Source: Owenia fusiformis (lineage: Eukaryota > Annelida > Polychaeta > Sabellida > Oweniidae). Taken from it: a stretch of DNA of 64,000 nucleotides. This document shows, piece after piece, positions 1 through 13,380 of this stretch. Position numbers and translations under genes: made by a program. Below the pieces are notes generated by a model. That model searched no databases and was not told where the DNA came from. It was given only the letters and a program-made list of their open reading frames with translations. The stretch's first letter is position 1, and every line of letters starts with the position of its first letter. The stretch lies in NCBI GenBank assembly GCA_903813345.2, contig CAIIXF020000011.1, forward strand, positions 6,160,571-6,224,570, written 5' to 3'.

Positions 1-133
1 TAGCCTAGTAATACCGTGTCGTTGGAACAAGTGCTAGATATCGAACTGATGACCTGAAATTAGATTATTGGACTGATCGCGCATCTGATATTAGATGATT
101 AATTTGCATTGAATCTGATATTAACTTGCAACC

Positions 134-239
134 TAGCCTTGCCCAAGTCGGTATTTTTTACTTATCTGATCTTGAATTATTACCGGCGGTCATAATAGAA
201 ATCAAGATAAGTAAAAGAGACCGACTTGGGGCAAGGCTA
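134..239. mobile_element. 106-bp hairpin MITE with 9-bp target duplication
   Basis: The ends are inverted copies (TAGCCTTGCCCAAGTCGG and its complement with one extra G), and inner parts also pair (ACTTATCTGATCTTGA against TCAAGATAAGT). The 9-bp direct repeat cttgcaacc flanks it at 125-133 and 240-248, as expected for a Mutator-like or related cut-and-paste insertion. Confidence 0.7.
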
Positions 240-529
240 CTTGCAACCCAATACCACAGTAAATACCATGACTTTACATTAGAATGATAACACGGCCAAA
301 TATTCTAATTCATTATATGTCCATTGCAGGCCAAAAATGTTTCAATGTGGATATTGTAATGCACACGAGAATACATTCGATTCGTATATATTGATCATAC
401 ATCAATTGAACATGGAGATTTTCCTGTACACTTTTCCCAAACATGTGGAATAGACTAGATGCGAATAGAAATTTTCTTGATTTATCCTATGCCAAGTAGG
501 GTTTTAGGGAGATAAGTTGGTAAGATATA

Positions 530-900
530 TCCCGTATCCTGATTTTGAGGTTTCCATATCAAGAACCTCCATATCTCCCGTCATATCTCCCCCTTCGGTG
601 CATATCTTCCCGCTTCGGGGCGTATCGCCCCGCTTCCAAAAAAGTGGAAATGCAATAAAATGACTTTGCATATGAATGATTTGTTTATTTTTTACACCTT
701 GTACTACTGAAAACTCTACTTGGTATAGGATAAAGCAGTTATGTACGGTCGGTTTGGATATTGGATTCATCCCTCGTGAGATATGCACATCTACTTTCTG
801 TCCCTACGGTCCCTCAGGTAGATATGCATATCTCCCTCTGGAAAAACCCCATATCCAAAACCCCCCAGTACATAACCCTTATTTATCCCATGGTTACAAG
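530..900. repeat. GATAT/CCCTCGG foldback region
   Basis: At 738-878 the arms gttatgtac...ggtttggatat and atatccaaaacc...gtacataac are inverted and divergent. At 540-645 tandem variants of catatctcccg/cgcttcgg form shorter inverted repeats. The arms resemble the better preserved element at 2059-2202. Open frames here (504-788 minus, 676-960 plus) are by-products of the palindrome. Confidence 0.6.
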
Positions 901-989
901 GATATAGATCGAATATCACGTGAAGATATAATTGATACGTGGATGAAGATCATATTTTAGCAAACAATTCCCAAATCATATCACTTTTG

Positions 990-1078
990 AAACCATCGAA
1001 TATCACTTTTTGAAAGGTGATATTCGATGGTTTCAAAAGTGATATTCGATGGTTTCAAAAGTGATATTCGATGGTTTT
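990..1078. repeat. Tandem/inverted 22-bp repeat
   Basis: The unit tgatattcgatggtttcaaaag is repeated about three times at 1018-1078, after one inverted copy at 990-1015, making a foldback. Confidence 0.75.
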
Positions 1079-1318
1079 GATTTTTTCAATTTTTTTTATT
1101 AATTCAGCAAAACGATTGTTTATATATTTATTATATATTTTTATTTTTTGGGATCTTGTTTTTACGGCGTTCGCATTAAATACAAACCACTCTGTTACGT
1201 CACGTATATGACGTTCGTTGAATTATCGCAATCAAAATATCAGACGAAATGGAATTTCCATTGCAATTTATCTGACTATTCAATGTTCGCTGGATAATAA
1301 TTCCCAATGGGATAAAGA

Positions 1319-1456
1319 TAATCCTATGGTTTTTCAAAAATATCACTTATATCCACTCATGGATATCAGTATCTTCACTCATTCGCTGCGCTCACTGGCG
1401 AAGATATCAATATCCACTCATGGATATAAGTGATATTTTTTCAGAGCCATAGGATA
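1319..1456. mobile_element. Small foldback element
   Basis: Left arm atcctatggtttttcaaaaa plus tatcacttatatccactcat is mirrored by atatccactcatggatataagtgatatt...ccataggat. About 50-bp arms surround a GC-richer centre (cattcgctgcgctcactgg). Confidence 0.7.
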
Positions 1457-1690
1457 TTCCTATATTATTCCATAGTTAGCATGATATCCATAGGATAACA
1501 TGTCAAAATAAAAACGGTATTTTTGAAATCACTGGTAAAATATGATATTTTTGGCAAATTTTCACTTAACCATACATAGCATACGGTGTTTTAGGCCCCT
1601 TTTTAGCCATGACATACGGCGCCGTATGCCATGGTTTATGGATTTTTGCTACTTCAGACTCAAAACGAGGCTAAGTGTCAATATCGCCGT
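1441..1690. repeat. Repeat block with inverted copy at 18895-19150
   Basis: From attccatagttagcatgat through aaaaacggtatttttg, ttcacttaaccata and gccgtatgccatgg to the motif gtagcaaaaatccata on the other strand, this stretch reappears reverse-complemented at 18895-19150 with some divergence. It links the foldback cluster at the window start with the big satellite element. Confidence 0.75.
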
Positions 1691-2058
1691 AGATATAGTA
1701 TATCTGCCCGCTACGTCATAATCGCCGCTTGCATATTTGTTCATAATTTGTAACGTTCGCGGAATGACTGTAAACGGCAATGGAGAAAACACAGACAATC
1801 AGGGTCTGTTTGATACTTAAAAAAAGGGAAAGAGCATCCACTTAATCAATAAAAAATTCGAGAAAATAAATATGGGAATATTTGAGAGAACATGAAAATC
1901 CGCCCACGGCCAAGAAAACAAAACTGGACATGAATATTCTAAAATGTTTTCACGATTTAACAATGTGAACCAGATGACCAAGATTGGTATGGGATAAACA
2001 TATTATCCTATAGTCGCGGTTCAGGATATTGGGATTATCCCTTGGCCAATATATAGGG

Positions 2059-2202
2059 GTTATGCAATTGGAGGTTTTGGATACAGGGAATATCCCGAGG
2101 GATATACAATATATCTTCCCGAGGGACCGAAGGGACCAAGGGAAGATATATTATATATCCCTCGGGATATTCCCTGTATCCAAAACCTCCAAGTGCATAA
2201 CT
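2059..2202. mobile_element. 144-bp near-perfect foldback (CCCGAGGGATAT family)
   Basis: Arms: gttatgcaattggaggtttt, ggatacagggaatatcccga against its reverse complement ending cctccaagtgcataac. The centre is a second GC-richer dyad (cccgagggaccgaagggacc). No coding potential; no certain target duplication. Confidence 0.75.
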
Positions 2203-4217
2203 GTTTTATATAGTTTAGCTTGATATGTACTTCTTTCTGTAACTGGAATACGATTCTAATATACAAGCAGCACATACGTATTCCCGGGGAACCATAAATA
2301 TTTTGTGTAGGGTGTGGACATTTTTCTTTTCATTTCTCTAAAATCAGATTATTCTCATGAAATTCATACAAAGTTGGGCCTAAGCCTCTATTTTCGTATT
2401 CTGCATGTTAAGATATTTATGATGTAAAACCTAAGAGATAAATTCAATGTCTTCAGTTGAGAATAAGTATAAGGTAAATGTGTGAATTCTGCTTGTTGTT
2501 GCACTATTTTTATAATAAACAAGGTTCGATACGCAACACTGAATAGACTGCAGTCATAGCTTAGTTGTAAAGAAAACAAAAGAAGTTGGGACGTGGTCAT
2601 GCTTGAATACGATTTTAAATATATCGCCCTTTACATTTGTTGAAATCGGCCTGTATTAATTTCAACAGGTGATCGGTGTACAAGGGCATATATTTGAGTT
2701 ATTGGTTTAACGATAAGTATGACCTATGAGTGGGTAATGTTTTACAAATGCATGAAACAAATACTCCAATGGCCTAATCTCAATTTTCCTGCATAAACTA
2801 TTACATTGAAATGATGGTCATTTGCTCTCTAACTTCCGCACCGCATACGTAACTTCGTAACAATTCAATAAGCCAAGACAGGACCGTTATAATCGCTACA
2901 TGCCAGTGATAAATACCTGCTAGTTGATCTACACAGATCAAGCAGCCTGTCTAGTCATGTGTATGATACCCTGAGATTATAATTTAGGACACTCCACTCT
3001 GATTATGACAATTCAATTGTACATTGGTGTGTAAACATATTCAGTGATGAAGCTGAAAATTAACAAGTGAAAGGGTAGAAAATCCGAGGCCGCATTTGTG
3101 AAGGAAGAATTTTGGGGCCCTTTTAAAAAGTAGGTTTATCGGTTTATTGGTAATATTGAGCGAGATGGTTGTAATAATGCAAAAATCATTCAGTTAATAA
3201 ACACTAGTTCTAGTATATGGAATATAGAGTTACATAATCAACATAATTATTTTAAATTCAATATAGATGGAAATGTGGTGGAATTGCATTAACATTATTA
3301 AAGTGTGGGGATCAAAATAAGAAATAATGTTGTGTACTGAGTTTATTTAAATTTAATAAGGAAATGTCATTTAAAATACTTGACAAGGGTAAATTTTATG
3401 CCAGGGTGGTAATTAATGGATGTACACTATATTTTCATGTCTGTAGTATTTAGAAATAACATGCAATGCACTTCTACATTGACTAACCCATTCATCCCTA
3501 ACATCATGGAATGCAGCTTTGCAGGGAAACTTCACATATTAACTTCCCTCCTTTAACAAACTTATATATTGTTACCCTTGTTCAGAAACCCAAGCCCTCT
3601 AACTTATGTTTAAGACTGGTACTCCATTCTCTATTCAGAAGGTAGTAACAACTATCCTCTATGGTACTGGGTATTTATAATGTGTGATGAGTGATAGGGG
3701 TGGGGGTGGTACACAAGGGTTCGATACGAGTCTATCACCCTTTTCAAAAATGAAATTTGACTACTCAATATTTAATAAAAATGAAACATTGTTTCAAAGC
3801 CTTTGTTCTCAGGGTGGGGTCTGTTCTTAAACTTTGACCTTGGTCGATATCACTTTCTTATCTGCATTTTTAGAAATATAAGAATAAACCTTAATTTGTA
3901 ATCAATAATTTATAATACTGCCAGAGCCAGGATGTAACACCCGCTTGAGGCGAAATGCGATACGTCAGCAGTTCTAAATGCTTTTCAACTACTAGTATAT
4001 TGATTATGTCTTTAAATTATTGCATTTCAGCTCTGAATAAATATTCGTTATCTGAACATATTTACCTAATGACAAAGTGAAAGTAAAAATAGTCTATGTT
4101 CAGCAAACGGCAGCTGGCGGTGGTATGCAAACGGGAAATTGCCTCTTCAGAAAATTGAGTGTTATTTATAATCCTTTTAATTGTTAATATCAAGGGTTTA
4201 AGGATAGTTTAATTATG

Positions 4218-4335
4218 TTACAGTTTAGAACACCTTCTATTTACAGAACACCTTCCTATTACAGAACACCTTCCTATTACAGAACACCTTCTCTTTACAG
4301 AACACTTTCCATTTACAGAATGCTTTCTATTAAAG
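4218..4335. repeat. 18-19-bp tandem repeat, about 6 copies
   Basis: The unit ttacagaacaccttcctat is repeated with decay toward both ends. No open frame runs through it. Confidence 0.85.
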
Positions 4336-5761
4336 AGAGGTTTTATTGATAGAGCTCGATATTTTCTTTGATAGAAACTTGAGAAAAATATCACCTAATT
4401 ATGAGGGTTGATTCAAAAGTACAAACAGATTTTCAATGAGGTCCTTGTAGATTTCCAAATTTTCAACTTGGTGATATACCATATTCCCTCAATACTATAA
4501 GGGAATGGATTAAAAATATGCTAAGATTCTGACTGAAGACAAGTCATCAAATCAATGGCTTGTGTTTTTTTTAGACCTCTGGATAAACAACCACCTTAAC
4601 AAAATCTTAGCTTGTAGATTTGTACAAGGATGTGAATGGGAGCTAAACTGGTCTCAATTTCATGGAATATTTGTGTTTAATGTTTGTATTTATATTCATA
4701 CACAATATAAAACACCAAAAGTTGAAACTTGAGCGAAATGCCTTAGAATCAAGTGTCTGAAATCTCCCCAAATCTGTCACTTAATCCAAATATTCCATAA
4801 AACAGAATTCCGGGTTGAAGTTTGGGTTTTATAACAATCGTTCAGATTCTTTTATGTTTCTTAAAGATAAGAATCTTTAAATTGGAGTTAGGCGGAATTC
4901 TGTCAAAATATACAAAACAACTTTATCCGATTATCTTTAATCTTATAATGGCTGTATGTGTGTTCTTTTGTGGTTTAGTCTGAAATTCAGATCTTTAATA
5001 TTTATCATAAATTGTATACAGAATTAGTTGGAATGTTTATTATAAAGATCATGTGGTTTTTGGTAAAGTTAAGTCAATCTAACTGTAATTTTTTCAATAA
5101 ATCTTAATGTGATAAATGAATCAGAAAAATTATTTAAATGTTTAGATCTGAGATTTAAGAATTATTCATACCATGATGGATTAGATAATTAGAAAATAAA
5201 GGCACTGAAAACTTATTAGATTTCAGTTTAGTATGGTATATATGCTATGGCATCTAGCATGGCTGACACCACATCCATTTACCTATCATTAGTAACATAA
5301 CCATTTTCCCATCTTTAGAGACATTCCCATTTGTGATTTAAGTTTAATTTCCTCTTTAGAATCATCTTGATCCACAAAGTTTCTGTTGTTCCTGTTCTAG
5401 ACTCGGTGGAAAGTGACGATGTTTAGAAGCCAATGCTTAGTGACATACTCATTCAAGCACATGTAGAATATAGTAGACCATGTAACAGTTAATTTGCTAG
5501 AGTGGTATGTTTCAATTGACACGTCAAGCAATAGTCCTATTCGCGTTAGGAAATTACTGGTCATTAACATAAATATTTCCCGCAATGCAACACGATAAAA
5601 TGGACAATTTTCTATTGGTCCGCAAAACACAACGTCATAGGCATTATCCCGAACCAACATTAGTACATTTGTATAATAATATTCTATAATCCAGACAATA
5701 ATTAGAAAAGAAGATGGAAATTCAATTTGCTTCAATTATTTTTTCTATGGTGTCGGAGCAA

Positions 5762-5806
5762 GTTCCGGGAACTGAGCAACTTCCGGGAAATCTGTGACGT
5801 CACTTG
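5762..5806. promoter_or_regulatory. CRE plus paired ETS/STAT-like palindromes
   Basis: Within 45 bp there are GTTCCGGGAAC (5762-5772), CTTCCGGGAA (about 5780-5789) and a perfect GTGACGTCAC (5794-5803). This density of full palindromic sites is unusual in the AT-rich surroundings and suggests an enhancer or promoter. No nearby gene start was identified. Confidence 0.35.
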
Positions 5807-8800
5807 AATTTTAAACTTAGGATTTTGACGATTCTGGTGAATATATTTTTAAAAAACTTGTCAAATGTCTTTATAATGAACATATCTACCGTATGTGCAA
5901 ATATAATTCATGATAAACCTCTAATAAAGTCACAATGCGTCATTGAAAAACACAGCCAATGTTATTCCAATGGGGAAGTGCCCGGATGTTGAGAAAGTTG
6001 TACCACGAAACTGAACTCTCCAACGCGGAGATAAGAATATTTCGCACGTTAAAAGTTAGCGCGTATTGGTATATTGGTGTCAAAACATTAACTGCTATGA
6101 CAAGTACTCTGTTTGACAGCTAATTTCTGACCATGGTTAGGATTTGAGTCACCAAATACCTATGATTATGTACTCCTGACCACAGTACAATCAATTTCCA
6201 AATCTTCCCTCAAAACTGAATAGGGTTCAAGAAAACAAAACTGGTTCTAGGCGATTTTGGTTCCTCCCAAGATGTGGTCAGAAAATTGAGGGACCTGTCA
6301 TTCTGGTATTTGAGTTAATAGATTGGTTTCATTTCCCACATTTTAATCAAAGTGAGATATGGTTGATATGCACTGAGTATTTCTCATTCACCTTCATGTT
6401 TGATCTGGAAATATGTGTAACACCCCAGGATGTAGTTTTGCTGGAATTCCAGGCTTAATGATTTAATATGGGTCAGCTTTGGCTTTCTCACCAGGACTTT
6501 TCTCAGCTCCAGGTTTGAACTTCTCATTTTACATTAACTGGGTCAGGCAAACAGATGTCCATAACTGCATAGTCCAAGATTCTCAGTTTTCATGAATTTT
6601 ATGTCACCACGTTATAGTTTCCAACTTTTTTATGGACAGTTTTCTGAGGTTGGTGTTTGGTGTTTAGCAGTTGGTTTTATATTAGCATCCAGCATCTGTA
6701 ACAAATGGCAAGTGGTGACATTTTGCATGTCCATGCCTTGTTTCAAATTATTAACCTTTGAGAAAAGTTAGATTTCTAACCTCTCAAAGCGGGATGTGTT
6801 TTAAATGGTAGAGTTTATGGTTGCCTCCCGTGTCTCATGGTAAAAAATTTGTACCTTGGTCCTTGGTACAAATAGACTCTCATTTTGGTCTCTGATTAGA
6901 GATGTCATCTAGCCGGTATCATCCTATTCATCTATTTTCTTAAAATAACCCAAACCTCTCCAAGGATCAAAGTAATCTAAGGTCAATGTAACATCATCTT
7001 TCATAATGTCAGTTTTAACTATAGCTTTTTTGATCGTAACATTGAGAGTAAATCTCCAGAAGGCTATGGGAGGCGATAATGAAATAACCAACTCTCGTGT
7101 GTAAGCTGGGATTGGTACAAGTTCAAAACCTGAGGCATAAATACGATACTATCTTCATTTTTTACCAGTTCATTCATTTATTTTAACATTAATCTCAAAG
7201 TAATATCCAAGTATTCACAGTTGTCTTGGTATTTTGAAAAAGTCAGAAATGTGAATTAGAATATGTCAGATTTTTAATTGTGATACAAATGATGGGTTTT
7301 TGTGTTGGTTTTCATTTATTCATGAACCGATTTGTTTGATTTTGACTTTTTGACATGTGACAATTTCGTGCCTTTCAGCAGTTTTTAGGTGTATACCACA
7401 ACATATAGTCCTACAATCAACCTGAGAATATATTATTTGTTTAATTTTAGGTTTGTTTGCAGATTCTTTTTACTCTATAATTCAAGAGACATCAACATTC
7501 TGTGAGAGTGCATATATTTGTCCAATTTAAAAAGTTAGTAAGGCTATAAAAGTTGGTAAACATGATCAAAATATTGATAAGAAAAATTGGAATAACCAAA
7601 CGAAGGGTTAATAGACTGGTATGGGGAAAAGAGAAATATAAAGTCTCATCAACATTGTACATATTTTTCCATTTTATATTTTCATTCAGATTGTTGATAT
7701 GAAAAAACGATTGTGGATAATATCGAAAATAGAGTATCAATATTGATTTATCGAGTTGGAGGTGATTTATAGCAATTATATTGATGCGTCGAGCAAACCT
7801 GGGATCCCTCGTAGATATTTTATACTGTTCTATTCTATCCATCTGCCTATCGTGAAATAATTCAACATTTAATCATAACAATGTATGTAGTTTGATTAGC
7901 CTCCAGATAAACATCATTGTATACACTAGCCCATATCAATTAATTGATTTTTGAAAGTAGATTTAATATTTGGATTGATACAATGGTCTCTCATAATAAT
8001 AATGTTTACTGCCAAAAGTTCTTAGAATTCTGTATTTGACAACATGTTTGGCAGAATATGAGAAAGTCAATGCGTTTACCACACAGTTGATTAAATAACA
8101 TGAAAGTCATGTATTGAAGTATGAAATAGAGTGGAAAAGAGTGGAATCAGCAAGGAATAAAGTAGACAGACATGAAAGGGTATTCTGGATTATTGAGAAA
8201 TACCATGAAATCTGATATTTATTCAATTTTTAAAAGAGAAAAAAGCAAATAAAGCAAGTCTTTTATGAATTTTTGAGCAAGGGTTTTGTTTCGTTTGAAT
8301 ATTATAGCAAACATCGCTACTTGTAAAATGTTGAGGTGACATTTTCATAAATTCAAAGAGGTTTGAATTTAAGGAATGAGGGATTTACTCTTACTCTAAA
8401 TTTGCTAAATTTTACATCTGTTTTTTATTTTAGTTATATTAGAATTTTGTTGAATTTCCTAAATGGTCATTTTCCATGAAATTGATTGGGAATAAGGAAA
8501 CAGAAAACTTGAGTATGACTGATTATGACATCAAGATAGAGAATATGGAATTGGTATACTCCTTTAAGATTAATGGATTTGGGGTAGACAACTTCTTTAA
8601 GTATGGTTATTGATAAATTAATGGATAAGCCACACTGGATTAGTCATACTTACCTATATGATCAATCATATATACATGACAGCCAGTATCTGTCTTACCC
8701 ACATAAAATGTAACATATTTTGCAACCTTTGTCTCAAACTATAGGGAAATGATTTTGGAAACAGCAACAGAATTTAGCATATTCAAATTATGCATAGTAT

Positions 8801-9667
8801 TTGCAAATTCAGAATTCAATATTATTAGGAACAATATAAAACAATGGAAATGTTTTCAAAATTGTATTTTTTGAATGGGGCTAGAGTGTCTCTGTGGGAG
8901 GCAAGCTCTACTGGTCAGCCTAATAAGAAAAAAGATGGAATGGTTTTAGCTGATGGGTTTAGACCAGAAGATGGGGTATCAGAAGATGTGGTTGGAGTTC
9001 TATTTAAATTTTACCACTATCCAAAATAGACAAGTATTTATTTCTAATTTTTTTTTCTCACGATGCTATCCTCTGGATGCAGGTCTCCAGACATCATCTC
9101 CTACGTTCCTTCCTTTTTCCAAGAAGAACGAGGTTCAAGTTCTTGAGGCCTGCGATCAAAGGATGCATAATGCATGCATATACAAATACACATCTCTACA
9201 TTTTAAAGATGGACAAACAGAAAATTCTTCACGCTCAACATTTAAGTTTTAACTTTATTGCTCATACAAGACTAAAAATCAAATTTCTTAACAAAGTTAG
9301 AAATGAATACAGTGTGTGACATATTTTCCTGAGTGTAGGTCAATACTGATGTCTAATCTTAATATCAATTACAGAAATAAAAGTTGTTCTGTTAATTAAT
9401 TTAAACCGATTTCTGTCATTAAAGATAATGTTTAGTGTGATTGATGCAGAATTTACACCAATTTAATCACACCCCTCGCTTAAAGTATTTTTCGTAAAAA
9501 AATGAATAAGATAAAAAATCTAATAAAAAAAATTCATCCAATTTTAAGCGAGTTATGGTAAAATTTTGCATTTATTAACTTCAATTATTTGTATCTCAAA
9601 CCATTTTCACCTATTTTTTTATTTCAAAATGTAAATTAGCACAATGTTCATTTCTTATTTAGGTATT

Positions 9668-10150
9668 AGACACAGGTAAAACTACCTGGATCATCGATAT
9701 CATATTCTGGGTCATTAAAAGTTCAGTTTCTGAGATAAATTGATTTTCTCCAAGTTTTACTGTCTTGCAATGCATATCCCGCTCGTCACCAGCTAAAAGT
9801 GTTCAGATTAGCACATATTCATATTTCATGCTAGGTTTCAAAAACATGTGGGACAATGGGACCTAGAAAAGGTGTTCACATTGCGAGGTGTTCTGATTAA
9901 AAAGGTTTTCAGATATACAGGTTTTAATGTATATAAAAGCTATGCTCATATATCTTGTATTGACTGTTTCTACCTTATTTTTTGCTATAAAAAAGGTAAT
10001 CACCTTGACTACTATATCTCGAATAGAAACAGGTAAAATTACCTATAATTGATTTGATATTTTGCCGGGTCATTAGAAGTTCAATTTCTGTGAGAAATCG
10101 GATTTGCTTCCAGTCTTATTGGATGTTACATGTTTCGCTGGCCCAACTTC
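9668..10150. repeat. Direct repeat pair, about 120 bp, 360 bp apart
   Basis: acaggtaaaactacctg...gggtcattaaaagttcag at 9668-9790 returns as acaggtaaaattacct...gggtcattagaagttcaa at 10028-10150. Between them lies a decayed pogo-like end (ggtgttctgattaaaaaggt). Confidence 0.65.
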
Positions 10151-10489
10151 TTAGTCTCTACCCCTCATTGCTTGATCAACTGACTCTCACTTGACATTAT
10201 CGAGTATTACAGGTTTATATTTTATTTATTATATAATAATAGGAAAGGAAATATGATTTTTCACCCCTTGAGTCACATTTCAAGGCGTGGTACCACAAGA
10301 CTTCAGAGTCTTGCAGTGAGACTGGCACTACAGGGGGGCAGCAAGACTTAAGATTTCTGTGTGGGCTGCCAGGTAAATTGTGAGCCTAATGGGAAGATAG
10401 AATAATCCTCCAGATGAAATAAATTACATTTGAATCCATTAACAGCCATTCGATCTATTATCTCCTTTGATTAACACCTTTATGGATTT

Positions 10490-11505
10490 GCGAAAACAGT
10501 TCAACTAAAGTTCAAAATCTTACGAGATGATGCTACTCAGAATAGTAGCATCATTTCTGCTATTACCTTAAGGTTTTTCCTCATATTTTATTTACGGTAA
10601 TGCAATTCCCACGCGTCTATTGCCATTTGTTTGATGATAAAGTAACATTATTTTTTGGGAGAATGATTCTGAAAAATATCAATTACGATTATGTGTTCAA
10701 TTTTTAATATGATGCTTGGCCATTGCTTCATTGCTTCTTTTGTGAGACACACTTCTTGAAAATCCTTGAGGGATTTTTGATGAATACGCAAGCAGTTATA
10801 TTTGCATAGAGCGCACGTTGAGACATACGCCTACTTTATGAATATTATTGTTTCACAAAGATATTGATTATGATTAAAAACAGTTAATTTCAAAAGGTTA
10901 ATGCGACATACATTTTAATTTGCTCTGTGAACAATTGAAATCATGTGAAAACTCTATTTTATACAGGTGAAGTGGATTGGTATTTTACACCTATAAATTG
11001 GTCACACCTCCAATTAAACAACCCAGGAACTCTTAGTAGGCAAAAAACATTGGTGCCTACTCTGTTAGGTAAATTCTTTGATTGATGAGAATGGCATGAA
11101 ATAACACGAGGATTATATACTTCATTAATATTATGATGCGATAAGTCATGAATGGATGAGGTTCTGAATATTGTTCTAATCAATACCAGCTACCATCGAT
11201 AAAGTAAATAGTCACTATGTTTGAAATTGAAAATAATACAGAAAATATTTGAATTTACAAGAAATGAGGTAAACAGGCATGTAGTTGATACTCTAAATTA
11301 TACAGAAATATAAAAAAAATTGGTAGTTTAATCAATTTTTTTAGAGAAAAATGCGATGAGTATGAGCAGACGGATGTTCAGTTTGAATCAATATCTGAAG
11401 ATCAATAAGCCACTTCACTGCAACATTTACATAATATACAGCTGTGTATTAAACACTCAAGTTTATTGACACTTTATGCAAAAAAATCCTTTCCATCATT
11501 AACTC
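10490..11505 (+). repeat. Segmental duplication, copy A
   Basis: About 1 kb that matches 13505-14590 closely, with blocks such as aatgcaattcccacgcgtct and atgataaagtaacattattt. It contains a copy of the dispersed repeat at 11222-11400. Confidence 0.9.
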
Positions 11506-13380
11506 CGTCATGCCTAATCGATCATATATGATCGATTTGACGGGTTTATGACGTCACCCGATAAAGAAAAATCTTACCAAAATATAATTGCATCTTTCCA
11601 CGCTATTTCCCTATAATTGTTATATAAAGTTGTGAAATAAATATAAATACATTAATAGAATACTGCTTTGTTCACTTATTTTGACCAATTTTGTTGTTAT
11701 TGACCAAAAAATAATGCAAAAGAAAAAATTTAAATATTTTTGAAATTATTGATTTCCGGTTCGACCAAGAGGCTGAACCGCGAAATTTAAAATATAATTA
11801 TTGAAATATCAAGCCATCTAGAGGCAACAGATGCACTTTCTGAAACTAGTTTCAAGTATTATAATACTAGGGGTACCAGCGAACGTAGATAAGATGAGCT
11901 AGATTGATGAAAAAGGTAAGAATATGTTCGTTTTCATTCAAATCAATCAAGGCCCGATTTCTGAGAAAAATTCAATTTTCAATCTAAAAATATTTTCTCA
12001 ATATCCATGCTTTGTGAGATCAGTTCATCAATATTTCCTATTGAAACACATATATAGGGTGTAAAGGGTTACTATATTGTTAATTTTACTACCTTTATGC
12101 ACCTACAAAACCTTGAATGGCAGATGAATTCACTCTGTTAATTTTTATGGCCGATTTTATAGTGGGCGATAATAGGTGAAAAGCTTTATTTTTTCACTAT
12201 TTTTCGTCTTTCCTCACTCTTATAGCTACTGTAAGATGTCATGGCACATTAAAATCTTGTTGCAAGGTGTGTAGGACAATCAACACAAATATATTTTGAA
12301 AAATGTTGAGTAGTATAGGGAGGGGGGCATAGGAATTCAGGGGGGAGCATAGGGATTCAGGGGGGGGGGTGTATCAGAAGCCTTTGTTGGGGAAACCCAT
12401 GGAAGGCCAAGCAGTTTGAGGATTAATTGCATGTTCATGATCTATCTGGTTTATTAGCAATCAAACATAATGAGTTAATGAACAAACAGACATTCACAAG
12501 CAGAAATTTGCTTTTAACACATACATCTATTATTTCTTCAAAACACTGTAGAGTCATGATTTTCATCGATTTGTCAAATATCAGTACCTTATCGCAGATC
12601 GTCTTTGGTTTATTCTAGTGAGTCGTGACAGTATATTATTTTTCTATGCTTCATGTAGTTTATCATTTTAAAGCTGTTATGAAACAGAACTGGGTTATTA
12701 AACATTTATCAACTGAATCTCGGGTAATAAAAATTATTTATTCCTGAATATGGAATTTAGTTGACGGAACAAACCGTTCTTGCGTCATCTTATGACATCG
12801 CTATATTTTCATAATATATGCAAATTAGGCAAAAACATTATATGAGCAATCCCCCTTAGTATGGCCTATAATATATAATGAAAATTATTCAAGTTAAAAG
12901 TTTATTTGTTATAGATTACATATTTCAATTAAACATTTCGACATAATTTTCCGAGATTTTCCACGATTCCTGGAATTTTTGGCTCGGCATCGCAAACTTT
13001 AGCATAATCTAGTTACACCAAATCTTCCTTATACCCATCATGTAATATACCATTTTAAAGCTTAAATCAAGGAGAACAAATCCATGTTTTTCAAAATTGC
13101 AATAATTGAACAGTATTTGAGAAAAACTGTATTGACTGTAGAGATATGACTCAATTTAATGAAATAAAATGCTCAATTTCAGCCTTGTGACGTCACTATG
13201 ACATCATTATTTTTGCATAATTTATGCAAATTAGGTAAAAATGAGAAATATGGGTAATTCTCTTCATTTTGATATATGACAGTCATATATTTGTATGATA
13301 TTGAATAAAAAGCATTTAAATTAATATTTAATGCACATTTCACCAATTTTAACCACTTTAAGGATCAGGCGTTAAGGAGT
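11506..13380. other. Non-coding spacer between duplication copies
   Basis: It holds a palindrome (cgatcatatatgatcg at about 11519-11534), a G-rich tandem repeat (12301-12375), and two diverged copies of a repeat with tatgcaaattagg and tgacatca motifs (12781-12905 and 13187-13320, about 405 bp apart). No gene seen. Confidence 0.55.
12301..12375 (+). repeat. G-rich tandem repeat
   Basis: ggggggcataggaattcagg-type units occur three times with G runs of 6 to 10 on the plus strand, a potential G-quadruplex. Confidence 0.6.

Larger units (their letters stand above)
2203..10480. other. Sparse AT-rich non-coding region
   Basis: No convincing exon or RNA gene. Contents noted separately: an 18-bp tandem repeat, a CRE/ETS cluster, part of a dispersed repeat near 8120-8192, and a direct repeat pair at 9668-10150. 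It could be upstream intergenic DNA or the first NHS intron. Confidence 0.5.

Noticed and set aside
4218-4335. Regular repeat that could be mistaken for a CRISPR array
   Set aside because: No spacers; units are contiguous and decayed, and the DNA is from an animal.
5397-5735. 112-codon minus-strand open frame
   Set aside because: No recognisable domain, no splice-linked neighbours, no coding-like composition that I could judge; insufficient to call a gene.
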